Assembly (NCBI GenBank): GCA_019321725.1
Contig: CM033107.1
Span: forward strand, 26,713,445-26,777,444
DNA: 64,000 nt
Origin: Paulownia fortunei
Taxonomy: Eukaryota; Streptophyta; Magnoliopsida; Lamiales; Paulowniaceae
Direction of reading: 5' to 3'
In this document: piece by piece, positions 37,153 to 49,489 of the stretch
How the letters are laid out: every line of letters starts with the position of its first letter
Position numbering within the stretch: the first letter of the stretch is position 1
Notes under the pieces: model-generated
What the model was told of the DNA's origin: nothing
Databases searched by the model: none
The model's input: only the letters and a program-made list of their open reading frames with translations
Made by a program: the position numbers and the translations under genes

Positions 37153-39575
37153 ACCGTAGTGGCGGAGTACTCTACCATACTCTTGTAAGCTTGTGCTGTT
37201 TTCTTGGTTTGTTTTATTCTGGGATGGAGATTATGTGGGGAATTTCTTTCAAAAAACAGTTATTTAGGTTTACCTCATTTTTTAGTTGTTTATTTATCAA
37301 AATATTTCCTTTTTCAAATTTATTTGATCCTTCAAATTGCATTGTTGGGACATTGATTGCACAAATGGCAACTCATCATTTAGTTTGTCCTTGAATTTTA
37401 TCTTCTTTAGTTTTGAGTACACAGAGTCATATATAATGTGAAATCTTGACCTGAGTTGATAAAATGCTGTTGATTTCTGTCGAAAACTTTCTGATGCGAA
37501 AAAGCCTGAGTTAACACAAGCTGTTTTATGCTGTTGAGATTAACATAATTAAGAATTGGTGGCATTTCCGTGCCTTTGCTGTACTGGCCGTTAGCACATC
37601 CATTGGTTTCTGGTCAGTGCTGTTTAACTGATGAGCTTCTTCATTTCTCTGTATCTATAGACTTTGCTTGATGGATCCTGTTAAGAACCCTTAACGTGCT
37701 TCTGTTTTCTGGCATTTGGGTTGTCGTTGTAGCTGAATAACAGTAGATATTCTTTTAACTCCCAATTCCTTTGCATAAAAGCCATTTCTAAATAATTCCA
37801 GGTTAAAGAAGTCGAACATATAAGTCCCAGAGTTTCAAGATTATGCTTGGTGTAACTTTCTTTTGATACCTAGTACCGCGATTAGTTTCAGTGAACCTCA
37901 CATCTGAGGCCCACCTTTTTATCTGTGAAGTTACTATGTCTATGCATATGTTCATCCGTAAGGAGAAGCTGCTTAGAGATTGAAACTCTGCTATGCTTTC
38001 TGTTGGCAGCAGACAAGAAAACATGTCATGTTTGGTAACTGGTACGAAAAACAATGATAAGCAAACACCAAAAAGGACAAGGACACAATTGAAGGATGTT
38101 GGAAAAAAGAAAAAAGAAAAAAGAAGGTTTAAGTTGTCCTAGTGGGGAATTAGATATGACCGCTCATGATTAAATACCAGTTCTTATGTTTTAATAAGTT
38201 GTAGGAATTTATTTAAAAGTAGCTGGCCATCAATTCTGGTAGTTGATAGTAACTAGAGTAGGTTGTAGCTTTTGTGCGATAGCTGATAAAAGTTTTATGT
38301 CTTGGCTAAGTTATTGCAAGACTCAGCAAAACTAAAATCAAATGCTAGTGACCATTTTCTTCTTTCATTTATTAGACTATCTTCTGGACAACCAGCTGAT
38401 TGGATTTTGCTACTAAATTTGATAAACTATTTCTTAATGAATCAATGGCGCATAGAACCCTGAAAGACTAGGCCTACAATATGAATCTAACTTAGCAAGA
38501 TAAATATAACTTTAGTGGTGCCTCCCAAACAAAACACTAATTTGGTATGTGACAAGTTTTTCAATAGTCTTGAACAGATTAGGCCAAGGTAAAGACTTTA
38601 TCCATGGTATCCTCAAAAATTTTAAAGAAGTTATAATTTTAGTATATTATAAATTTAAATGAATGGGGTTACTGGAGTTTGAATCAATCAAGACCAACTC
38701 AATTCACAAATAATTTAAGGTAAAATTGAACTTTTATCATCCCTTTTTGCAATAGTGAATTGAAGTCTCAATTTAATTAACTCATTTACACGGTTAAGTC
38801 TATAAAAAAATAACTCAAAATTAAGATTGACAATGACATTGAAACGGACAATTCAATTCTCTTTTTAAATTTTGCCTGTCACATACTTTATTAGTTAATG
38901 AACAAGTCAACAATTATAAGTCCGAGGTATATAAATTAAATTTTGTTGTATTCAACTTGCACTAAAGGCTTGTTTAAGGTGATTTTCAAGGGCATTGGAG
39001 CCAAGTTTTTAACTTTTCTCATTTTCTGCTAACTATATCACTAAGATATATCAAAAATGCACTGCGTGCACATTTTTCATATAATTATAACCAAGTTTTT
39101 TAAGATAATTGATTATCAAAGCCAGTATATAATTTTGTTAAAGTATTCATTGGATACAACTTATATTAATCGTATAATTACATAATAAATGAAAATTTAT
39201 TGCCAAGGGAGCCTTGCAGCCAAATTCCAACCCGATCCTGATGGGGTTATTTCTTAATTTGAGAAGCAACAAAATACAAGAAATCCATAAGAAAGAGGTA
39301 AAAAGGGGCAAAAAGGGGAAAAAAAAAGGGGTGGAGTGTAAGAAGCAAAATAGGGAGCGAGAATATCAAAACACTCCCGAAGAGTTAAAACGACGCCGTC
39401 CGCTGCCTTGCCCTTTTCCCCTGCCTGTGTTTTTTGATTCTCACGTTACATGCACACTCAAACTCTCCTCTCACCCTCTTTTCTCTCTGCGATTTCATAC
39501 AATTCTTTCAACTACTTTATGTAAATTCTTAATATTTACTCAATAATTTTTAGATCTCGTAATTTATATACAGAA
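37153..39575. other. DnaJ 3' UTR, intergenic and Alfin-like promoter
   Basis: No gene. Contents are the DnaJ 3' UTR, AT-rich intergenic DNA, a short AAAAAAG repeat near 38104-38124 and, near the end, a purine-rich then pyrimidine-rich leader (39290-39540) for the Alfin-like gene. The open frame at 39214-39546 crosses this leader and has no recognisable domain. Confidence 0.5.
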
Positions 39576-42500
39576 ATGGCGTCAGTTTCATCGAGTCCTC
39601 GAACTGTAGAGGAGATCTTCAAAGATTATAGTGCTCGTCGTGCTGGAATCATTCGCGCTTTAACTTATGGTACTTTGTTGTACAATTAGTATTTATGCAA
39701 AAGAACAAACGTTTTGGATTTTTGGATAAACATAACCGAGTGTGATGCTTTTTTTTTTTTTTTTTCAGATGTGGATGAATTTTACGGCCTCTGTGATCCA
39801 GGTAATTTGTTTTTAGTTCAGATTTAGTTTAGTTGACTTTTACTAAATTAAATTATGGTATTTTTTAATCTTATTAATATAAAATTTCGGTCTTTTTGAC
39901 TTGGTTCCGATTGTGTAAATTGATAAATGAAATGGGAGTTTTGATGAATTTTGAAGCTTCTGTTAATTTTGTCAAGATTAGATTTCTCTTTAGGTTGAAA
40001 GTTGATTAACTCCTTCATTGGGTAAATAGGAATGAAGAAGATAGAAAGTTTTTGTGTTTGTGTGTGCGCTCTTTATTTTTTTTTTTTTGGTTTTTTTGGG
40101 GGTTGGGGTGGGGTGGGGTGGGGTGTTGGGGTGGGGAAATGTAACTTTTGGTAAATCAATTTGCAAATTCCAAGAACTCGTATTATACAGTAATTATTGT
40201 TTAATTTGCAATTAAGTTGAAATTAGTTTCTTGACACTTAGAATATGAAAAATGTGAAATTTAACTGCTCTTTACTGCCATTAGCTTCGTTGCTTGTACA
40301 AAATAACCATTATACAACATGTTACCTTCTTATTGAATAAAAACTTTGGATAGAGCAAAGTACTTGCACTATGCATTTACTATGTCAGCTTCGTGCGCCT
40401 ATGATTTATGGTTTTTAACATCTTTGTAATGTTGCATTTCTCTAGTTGATCCTCTTTGGTTTCTCAATTTTACTTACTCTAGAGAAGGAGAATTTGTGTC
40501 TGTATGGACACCCAAATGAAACTTGGGAAGTAAATCTCCCAGCTGAGGAAGTTCCACCTGAGCTGCCAGAGCCAGCACTTGGGATCAATTTCGCCAGGGA
40601 TGGGATGAACCGAAGAGATTGGCTTTCACTAATTGCTGTGCATAGTGATTGTTGGTTGCTCTCTGTGGCTTTTTACCTTGGAGCCAGGCTGAACCGCAAT
40701 GAAAGGTATGAATTATAATTCTACGTTTTTCAAAACCACATGTCGTGGTTTCTTTATGGGTACATTGACTAGCTCTTCTTCATTTCCTTAGATGTGCCGT
40801 GAACTAGGGAGTGCTTTAGAAAATCTTGTAGTTGTTTTGAAGGCTGATTTGATTCCACAGCTATTAGCCTTTGTTTTGGCTGTGCTTTTCTTTATTCATC
40901 AAAAAGATACAGATCATGTGCTGACACTTCCCATAATTATCACACGAGAGAAAAATGCATAAAGTTTCAACTTGTGATAAGGTTTAATTCAGTAAAACTG
41001 ATATACATATTACTAAAGTTATCCTGTGTCAAAATTCACTTGACATGCATCAATTGCGAAACAGTTGCTGCGGAAACAAAATATCAGTTTACTTAACTGC
41101 AGAATGGATGAATTTTTCTGCTGTCCACTATTTGTGTTGGTGGTTCCTTTTCACTGTGCAGAATTTATTAAACTCAAGCTGGAAAGGTGATGTAGTTTTG
41201 GAACCATCACTCAACTTTGGTGCTTTAAAACCCCAAGTTAAATTACACCTTGGGTTTGGCTGCTTACAAAAAACATGTGCTCTGTTCAATTATTTCTTAA
41301 ATGCTTATTGGTGGCCTATATTGCTTCTTTGATTGCCTGAGGTATCCCTTTGGTCACTTGTATGATTTGTGACTTGTTATCCAGTTTGCATAAAAATTAT
41401 ACAGTTTTCATCACAAATTTTGTTGATGTCTCAGAATTTTTTATTTTTTTTATAGGATTTCTAATATTTAACACCCAGAGTAAATGCTCTGGAAAATTCA
41501 GCTGATTCATTTTGATGACCTGATACTATCATCTTAAAGTTTTGCATTTTTACAACACATGGTCTTTGAGGGGTGAATAACTATAATAGCATACTCTTAT
41601 GACATCAAGAGTATACTTCTCTGTCCAAATGATGAGATAATCTACACAAGCACGAGAAAGCACAATATTAATTTTCTTCTTTTTCCTGTTTAAGAAGGTC
41701 CCTGTTGTAAACTTGACTGTTTTCTGACTATGTGGAAGAGCAAGCACATATGGGGAATGCTTGATGGTGACTATTGGTTCTAAGAAGGGATAAATAAAAT
41801 TGTCTGCTTTGTGGCTGCTGTAAATGAAAATAGTTTTGATTGTTCCTGCATTCTGAATAGCTAAATGAGGACTTAATAGAAAAATTAAAGTTTGAACTGT
41901 GATATGCAGAAAATGAGGGCTGGAGTTGAACACTGTAAGTGGGATAAATGAAGTGTTGAAAAAATGTTCATTTAAGCTTATTAAATACGTACGCATGACG
42001 CATGTACCTTTCAGAAGTAACAGCTTAAGATTCACAAACCACATTGCAATATTTTCTGTAAACTGCGTGTTTTAATTCAACAGATAAGCTACAGTTACCA
42101 GCATCTTTTTTCTGTGGCTTCCCTGGAGAAAATTCTGATTTCGTATTATCTTCTCAAGCAAAGGTCAAAAGAATATATACTCCACAATTGTCACTCATCA
42201 TATTTTCTCCTGTTCCAGGCATTAAATATGATAGTTGATTTAGATTGGCCAACTTTTGGCTGCAACAAGATGAAGAATATATACTCTCCATAATTCTCAG
42301 TCAATCATTGCTGTTTCTTCTGCTACATAGTATTCGATGAAACTCCATGATGTTTGTTTGCTTCTTGGTGGCTCAAATTAATTGTATGTGGCTATTCATC
42401 AGATGAATGAAATCTTAACAATCGGCTTTGTTCAGCTTTAACTGACAAATGTTGATTTACTATGTTGTGGTCACCTCTGATTGGTATTGACTTTATCTGC

Positions 42501-43926
42501 TTTGTGAATGAGTGGATATTTTAGTGATAGACATACAATATTAGATCTGGAAAGATGCATGCAGGATTTGGATGTAATACACATGTCAAAGAATCTGTAT
42601 ATGTGATAATATATCCTCAAATATTCACCTAGGGCTTTCTGATATCTGCCTCTTGAATAATTTTTATTCAAATTGAACCCTGAATGCTAATAATTGTCAA
42701 GACAATTCCAGTCAGATTGTGAGCATCAAAGTTGTCAGGCCCAGGACATTGATGGCCCCTTCTCTATCTTAATTTTTGTTCAGTCAAAACAGCTATCTTT
42801 GTTGTAGTACGTATACGTGGCAACCTGTATCTGAGGTCCAGTTTCTCAGGTATATATAGCTTGAAGAATTACCGTGGTTTCAATGTAATTTATTGACCCT
42901 TTTGCACAGGCAGACATTTTTCTGGAGATTGTAAACCATCTATTTTTCACCTTGCTTGCACCGCACCAGTCAAACATTAAGCTCTTCATCCGACTGGTTT
43001 ATGACTTTAATGAGACATGTACAAAAGCTCTATTGCTGGAACCTTAACATCAGGTGTTTTGACTCGCAGATTTTTTTAATCGTTAAGAGCCAATAACTCC
43101 TGATTGGAGGTGGATTACTCCCATCTATTGTTGTTTATTTCGTTATAGATCTTGATTTTCTGCTAGGATCTGTATGCGTGGAGAGGGAACAACAATTATG
43201 TACCATTTCTGATGAGGAACCTTTCTGGTTGTACATAATATGTTAATTGAACTTGCAGGAAGCGCCTGTTCAGCTTGATCAATGATCTGCCAACAGTCTT
43301 TGAAGTGGTAACTGAAAGGAAGCCTGTAAAAGACAAGCCCAATGCAGATAGTGGAAGCAAATCTCGTGGCAGCACAAAGGTTGGATTGGCTCAAGTTTAA
43401 CTGCTTGTTAGTAATATTCTTTCTGCTTTGATCCTATTCTCTTTCCATCCTTACAATATAATGTTGAGTGAGGACATGTTAATATAATACTTATTCTACT
43501 AAAAGCTTTAGCTTGAGATTAAACTATTAAACAACGATACGGCTGAAGAAGGCTAATTTCTGAGTTAGCTTCTCATCAGGAGGTGGTTTAGTATCCATTT
43601 AACTTGTCTTTGATTTACATCAGTGATTGTGCTTATACCCTAAAATAACTGAGCTCAAATATTGTCCTTATTTGCAGAGATCTAGTGATGGTCAACCCAA
43701 AAGTAACCCAAAGCTGGCAGAGGAAAGTTATGAAGAAGATGAAGATGAACATAGTGAAACACTATGTGGAAGCTGCGGTGGAAATTACAATGCAGATGAG
43801 TTCTGGATTGGCTGTGACATCTGTGAGCGGTGGTACCATGGGAAGTGTGTGAAAATAACTCCTGCTAAAGCTGAGAACATCAAGCAATACAAATGCCCTT
43901 CCTGCATGAAGCGGGGCAGGCAGTAG
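39576..43926 (+). CDS. Alfin-like PHD-finger protein
   Basis: Exons 39576-39669, 39769-39801, 40483-40705, 43259-43379 and 43678-43926 give 239 residues. The N-terminal Alfin domain (about 1-137) includes [20 protein letters not shown] and [21 protein letters not shown] variable acidic linker (about 140-185) follows. The C4HC3 PHD finger starts at Cys187 (CGSC, then [12 protein letters not shown], then CPSC) and ends just before the stop. Plant AL proteins bind H3K4me3 through this finger and act as nuclear chromatin readers in growth and stress responses. All zinc ligands and the aromatic Trp of ERWYHG are present. Exon 2 is only 33 bases. Intron 2 has a (GGGGT)n-rich stretch, and intron 3 is 2.6 kb with no recognised feature. 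Confidence 0.94.
40100..40137 (+). repeat. G-rich (GGGGT)n tract in Alfin-like intron 2
   Basis: Several GGGGT units in a row with small interruptions, enough G-runs for a G-quadruplex on the transcribed RNA. It is preceded by a T-run. Confidence 0.8.
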
Positions 43927-44752
43927 TGGTTACTGGATCAACTGAGGACTATTAGTGTTTATTTGGTGCCTGACAAAGTAGTATAGCAATATCGCTCTCC
44001 AACAATTTGTAGTGGATAACTTTGTGATGTCAATAACAGTTTATTCTGAAGGGGAAAAACCCTATCTTCTTCCGTAGTAGGTGCTTTGTTTCAATGTTAT
44101 AGCTTTTATATAGGAGTCTTTGATTCATTCGGATGCTATGATGTTATATGGCTTCTATGCCATGTTGATGTATCATTAAATTAATGAGGTTTGAGTTTTA
44201 TTTGTTTGTGTTCTTTTCAACTTGAAGTGTTTGCTTGCTATTGCAAATCAAGGGATATTTTTGCTATGTATCTGTCTCTTATTTAATTGGTAATGATGTT
44301 TTCTAATTGCATGACAGTAATAGTATGAAGAGATTTCCTATTTAGGCAGATAAGTGACCTGTACTTGAAACACACTCCTTTATATTTGGCTTGTAGTAGT
44401 CATTTTGGAAGACTTCCAATGTTGAAGCAGCAAGTATTCGGATCTAGCTGTCTTTCTTTGGCTGGTAGTTGTAAGCATACAGACCTAGCTGTCGTGGATC
44501 GAAACTTGCTCATGTTGTAATTATAGGTTTCTTCACCAGGTGATACAAACAAGAGAATTCTGATGTTGAATTTGTGAGGTTTGAAACTCTCTTTTATCTC
44601 ACTTGGTTTGCTCCGATGAATGCAGAAATATTTCGGTATCTTCACATCTACATCAACCCAGCGTAGTTCATATCGCCTGGATTTTCCTGTCAATAGGTTT
44701 TGTTGATTTGTTTTATTTTTAGCAACCCTTTTAACTTGAGCACTATTAGCTC
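43927..44752. other. Alfin-like 3' UTR and MYB-CC 5' region
   Basis: No separate gene. The TAG immediately upstream of the MYB-CC ATG closes that frame, supporting the chosen start. A 5' UTR intron ending near 44750 (TATTAG) or 44722 is possible. The minus-strand open frame at 44400-44693 has no recognisable domain. Confidence 0.45.
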
Positions 44753-45090
44753 ATGCCATTGCCTGGCAGGGTTGCGAGGTCACCTGGTGGCAACATGGGC
44801 GCCAATCGTTCTAATGGTTCATCAAAGGAGAGGTTGAAATGGACCAAAGAATTGCACGATTTGTTTGAGAAGGCAGTCAATCAGATTGGAGGTCCAGATA
44901 GTAAGTGAAATATGATCATAAGTTTCTGTGAACATTCAAAATTATATGAAACAATGCATATCTACATACTTTATACTAATTTTTCGTCTTGCTTTTCTAT
45001 ACTTGCTCCCCCAGGAGCTACGCCAAAAGGTATTCTGAGGGCTATGGCAATTCCTGGATTGACCATCTTTCATGTGAAGAGTCACCTACA

Positions 45091-45136
<46 letters not shown>

Positions 45137-46567
45137 CACACACACACAACACATGCGTAGGTGGTCGGGGCAGGTGCAGCCACCCTCCCTGAAATGAAAT
45201 TAAGAACAGACATCAAGTATAATTTTTTTAAACAATTTCAAATATACGGAGTTCACTTAGTTTTTGATTTAACTCGGGTACAATGCAATTTGTTAATTTT
45301 TACCAAAAAAATTCTCCTCCCCCAAACTTAAAGTTTCTTTTTGGTCCCTATCAAAGTTAATACAGGTTTGTATTCTCTAATGTGGCATGGTGCAGATTTG
45401 GAGATATGCATGCCACTGCAAACAGGAATTATAGATCTAATGTCATCTTAGTTTTAGACAGCTAAAGCTCGCATACCATGTTTCCTACGCACTTCTACAG
45501 CAAAAACCTTACAGCAATGTATTGCTAAATCATAAACAACAGATGCTCATATTATAGAACTCTGCATATACTATAATCACCGGAGTTATCAAAAGAACAT
45601 TAATCACATCGTAATCATGCAGTTTCTGCATTTGTCTCCTCTGATTCCTGGATTTCTCTGTTTCAACAGAAATACAGGATGTCAATATTTACCCGAGAAG
45701 AAGACCACATCAGTAAATCTAATTATCCATTTTGTTACCATTATTTTATGTCAACTTCTTGTGCTGACAAGGGAGGCTGTACCTTTTATAACATGCAGGA
45801 GGCAAGTTTGAAAGAAGAAGTGTATCAGAGATGCTTCCAAACTTCAGTGCTATGTCGTGAGTTGATCACGATTAAGGCTTATTTTTTATGTATTCCGGAT
45901 TCATATTTGATTCTGCAATTTTTAATGTTATGTATATGTACATATACATGTAGGGGTGCTCAGCTAAATGAAGCATTGCTAATTCAAATGGAAGCACAAA
46001 GAAGATTGACCGATCAACTGGAGGTAAATAAGTCTATTATTTAGTAAATTTGATCATTGGTTTTTCATGGGAAGCATAAGAAACAGTAAATTTGGAACTT
46101 AGCATGTTTCTTTCATTTTTTTCTTTCTGCAGGTTCAAAAAAGCTTGAAGATGAAAATTGAAGCACAAGGAAGATTTCTAGACAAAATTATGGAGGAATA
46201 CAAGAACCGTGCCCCTGGGACTAAGCCCATCAAGCCCTATTCTCCAGTGTTATCACTGCCTTCTCTCAGTGAAGAATCTGATCAGTCAAATGAGAAGGAA
46301 TTTGAATCAGATTCTGAAGAAGTGGACACAAGTGAAATAATGTCCAAAGACGAATTTCAGGCTCAAAAGAGGATCAAAATCCAGGATAATGTTCTGCCAC
46401 AGATGCACAAACTTTCATCATTCAATCCTGATTCACAAAACCTAAGTATGTTTTCTCTTGATGGAATGAATAATAATCTTTATGCAGAACAAGAAATCAG
46501 CTTCCCCTGGAGCGTTGGTGCCTTCCAGTCACCCCTGCTGCCGGCCATTTACAATCCCTTGAAATAG
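44753..46567 (+). CDS. MYB-CC (PHR1-like) transcription factor, with GC donor
   Basis: Exons 44753-44900, 45015-45091, 45670-45712, 45799-45853, 45954-46023 and 46133-46567 give 275 residues in consistent phase. The GARP/MYB domain (about 27-78) reads RLKWTKELHDLFEKAVNQIG, PDRATPKGILRAM and FHVKSHLQKYR. The MYB-CC coiled coil (from about 109) reads GAQLNEALLIQMEAQRRLTDQLE in outline (LHEQLE-type motif). An acidic, Ser-rich tail follows. Family members bind P1BS-type sites as dimers, many in phosphate responses; which subgroup this is I cannot say. Intron 2 begins GC, not GT, at 45092 and runs straight into (CT)n. If that donor fails, translation adds Leu-Ser repeats and stops at 45158-45160, losing the end of the MYB domain and the coiled coil. 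The start ATG has an in-frame stop just upstream; a second ATG lies 14 codons later. Confidence 0.85.
45093..45148. repeat. (CT)n-(CA)n compound microsatellite at splice donor
   Basis: About 20 CT units, then G, then CA units. The first C of the tract is the second base of the intron in the MYB-CC gene. Confidence 0.95.
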
Positions 46568-47768
46568 TTAAAATAGAACAAAGTTTCTTGCAGTAAAATA
46601 AATGAAGTTACAGAATTGTGGCATTTCCATGGCTTGAAATTAATGGTCACTTTGTATTACTCTAAATAATGACCATAATATGTTTTAACAGACTGTAAAG
46701 AGAGATGTTTAAATAAGCATATTATCATATGGGGTTTGTACTTGACGATGGAGGTGCTTTATTATTTTGTAGTAAAAATGTTCAATAATGCCGATGATAT
46801 ATATTCCTACTTTTAAGTGGAGTCATTTAATTAAGTGTAACGTGTGTACTCTTTATCAAACGCTAATGTCAGTTAGTGTTTTGACAACTTGTTAGTGTAA
46901 TTTCAGAAATCCCATTTAAATTATGTGGGAGTATTAAAAAAATTTATGATAATTTCAATGTGATACAAACACTTGGCACATTTATATCAAAGTGTAAATA
47001 TGTTTTAATTTTTCTCTCAAATATTCTTTATCTTCATCCTTCATTTGGACCAATTTTTTCACTATGGCCTTGTTTGTTAGGTCTGATTATAGCGTGATAG
47101 ATGTGTAATTATGTGTAATTTATTGTTTGATTGAAAAAACAGAGTTTATGAAAATGCTTCGCTCTTGTATGTATTGAATACCTAAATCACACCTTCTTTA
47201 TTTAAGAAAAACGTATAACTTGTTTTAAGTTATACATGGATTAAATTAATAAATATGTATATAGTTTCAAATAGAATCTATAGTACCCAAACGTTACATT
47301 TCGAATCAATTGAAATCTAGATTTTACAACTAAATATAGTTACTAGTTACTATTTTGACAAAATATAGACATTATTTTACCACACATGTAAAGTCTAGGC
47401 TCTATGTTTTCAATGCCTAAATGTTTATATTAATAAGCCAACAATAAAGTGTAAAAATTAAAAAGTGAAAGGGCATTTTAATGATTTATTTGCAAACAAG
47501 AACTAAAACTATCAGGGAACATCTTGATTGGGACACTATGTAAAGCATTTTACCTAAGCTATCAAGTATTGGCATTCCGTGCAAATTAGCATATACACTA
47601 TATATTATATGTAAAAGCGAGAACTCTATAACATTTGTTTTCATTGTAAACTATATTCATGTCCTTATTTAAAAACTATTGTTTAATAACAAAAAAGGAT
47701 TAGTTAGGGAATATGGAATCCATTTAATAGAAGAAAACAAATTCCCAAATAAAACAAAAGTGCAAAAG
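46568..47768. other. MYB-CC 3' UTR and AT-rich intergenic DNA
   Basis: Nothing recognised beyond the 3' flank. A GGCCTTGTTTGTTAGG phrase near 47066 resembles ends of some plant MITEs, but no matching inverted end was found. Confidence 0.45.
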
Positions 47769-47778
47769 AAAATAATAA
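47769..47778. repeat. Target-site duplication, left (MULE)
   Basis: AAAATAATAA, identical to 49480-49489. Ten bases as read; Mutator-type elements usually make about nine, and the exact border may shift by one base. The low complexity of the sequence weakens it as evidence. Confidence 0.65.
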
Positions 47779-49479
47779 GGTTTAATTGTAAAATTAATCC
47801 TCTAATTAATAGAGTTTGGCAAAAATAATTCTTTTATTTATTGAAACGGCAATTTAGGATACTAATTTTAAAAATTTCGCGCATTAAAAAAAAAATTGAT
47901 CGAAAATTAGTACGTGACTCTCCGAAATTGGGCATTTTCAATTTGGCTGTTGATTTCGCTTATATGGAGGGAGAGAAGTACACATAGTGTTGACTGGGAT
48001 ACTAACTTAGAGAAAAATAATTCCACGTGGACGAGTGACATGACTTTAGTTGTACAGGTGGCCAAGTTTGAAGAAAAAATTTAATAAAACAAATTAACTT
48101 TCTTTTATAATAAATGTAGTTTATTAAAAAAATTAATTTTCTTTTCTTTTTCATCTTTTTCTTTTATTGTTTTCCTTTTCCCTTCTTCTTCCTCAATATC
48201 AAAACTACTACCACCACCTCACCCACCGTCGCGCGCCTTCCTCCCACTCCACCGCCTCTGCACATCCCCCAACACCCCAAGCACATTCAGTACAACCACC
48301 ACCCCAAAGAAAATCCTCAAACCAGCACCCCCCTCCCCCACCCCAAGCAAATCTCCATGGTAATAAAGCGGTGGTGTTGGGTTTCTATTTGGTGGCAAAT
48401 CCCCAAACCAGCACCACCTCCAAGCAAATCCAGAAATCATCACCCCCCTCCCCAAACGAGAGAGCTCAAAAAAAAGAAGCTAGATTCGGTGCCTGAATTC
48501 TTCCAAGAAATAGGGCGGAAGAGAGAAGAAATTGTCGAGCTTCTGGTCTTTTCTTCCCCTCTACAATTTTGTTTCAAGTTGCTAAAGTGGTTGCTTCACA
48601 ATCAGCATGCACACACGCCAAGACATCTATGTAGTCCCTGGAGATGGTGAAAGAATCATAAACCTTTCCATCCCTGCTCTTCTTGTATTCGATTTGGTGT
48701 TTGGGATTGTAATTGAATGCAGCTTCGGTATTGGAGTCGGGTATGGGCAGGATTTGGCGTAGGATTTAGAATCTCTTAGATGAGATCTGTTGTGGTGGTG
48801 GTGGCTGTTGAGAAAAGGAAAATAAAAATAAAAATAAAAGAAAATTTATCATTTTTATTTTTTATTTTTTATCTTTAATTATATTTTTGAAATAGCTAAT
48901 TATTTAAGTTTTTTTCCTAATTGACAATTAATTAGTTGATTAATTAAAAAATTAATTATGAGTTGATTAATACTAATTAATAGAAAAGATGGAAAATTGA
49001 ATTATATTAATTAATAGAAAAAAATGGAATAAGATGAGAAATACTAATTTTATATTTTAAATTATAACTTTTGAAATTTTTTTCAATTTCTTATATTCTA
49101 AAATAGTTAAAATTATTTTTTATCATAATTTTTCAAATTTTTATTTAATTATATTTCTAAAATAATTAATGTTGAATTTTTCCTCCTAGTTAATTAACTA
49201 AAATTAATTTTATAATTCAATTATATTAATTAAGGTTACGATTAAGTGTTGAAAAACTTAAGTTTCTCTTTCCACGTCATTTAATTCAATTAAAAAATTC
49301 TCCAATTAAATTAAATGCTCACGTCACATATTAATTTCGATCAAAATTATAATTTTTAATTAAATTTGTCTTTAATGTATTAATTTTTTAAAATTAATGT
49401 CCTAAATTACCACTTAAATAAATAAAAGGATTAGTTTTACCAAACCCCTTAATTAGACGAGCAATTTTACAATTAAACC
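47779..49479. mobile_element. Mutator-like element with long terminal inverted repeats, 1.7 kb
   Basis: Left end GGTTTAATTGTAAAATTAAT and right end (minus strand) GGTTTAATTGTAAAATTGCT start an inverted repeat that stays clearly alignable for about 105 bp (both arms share CTTTTATTTATT and CAATTTAGGA/TAATTTAGGA). It is still traceable further in (TTGATCGAAAATTAGTACGTGAC against TTGATCGAAATTAATATGTGAC). Long inverted repeats and a 9-10-bp duplication fit Mutator-like elements. The centre (about 48180-48780) is richer in GC, with Pro-coding CCACCACC runs; no transposase was recognised. This could be a captured gene fragment (Pack-MULE) or simple sequence. Confidence 0.78.
48167..48496 (+). other. 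Pro/Ser-rich ORF inside the Mutator-like element
   Basis: A 109-codon frame rich in Pro, Ser, His and Gln. The phrases AAACCAGCACC and CCAAGCAAATC occur twice about 100 bp apart, so part of it is an internal duplication. I recognise no domain. It may be host sequence captured by the element, or chance translation of a C-rich stretch. Confidence 0.3.
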
Positions 49480-49489
49480 AAAATAATAA
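49480..49489. repeat. Target-site duplication, right (MULE)
   Basis: AAAATAATAA, identical to 47769-47778. Confidence 0.65.

Noticed and set aside
41550..42044. 164-codon minus-strand open frame inside the Alfin-like intron 3
   Set aside because: No recognisable domain, composition like the surrounding intron, antisense to a well-supported gene.
47060..47130. GGCCTTGTTTGTTAGG, similar to the ends of some plant MITEs
   Set aside because: No inverted partner or duplication detected.
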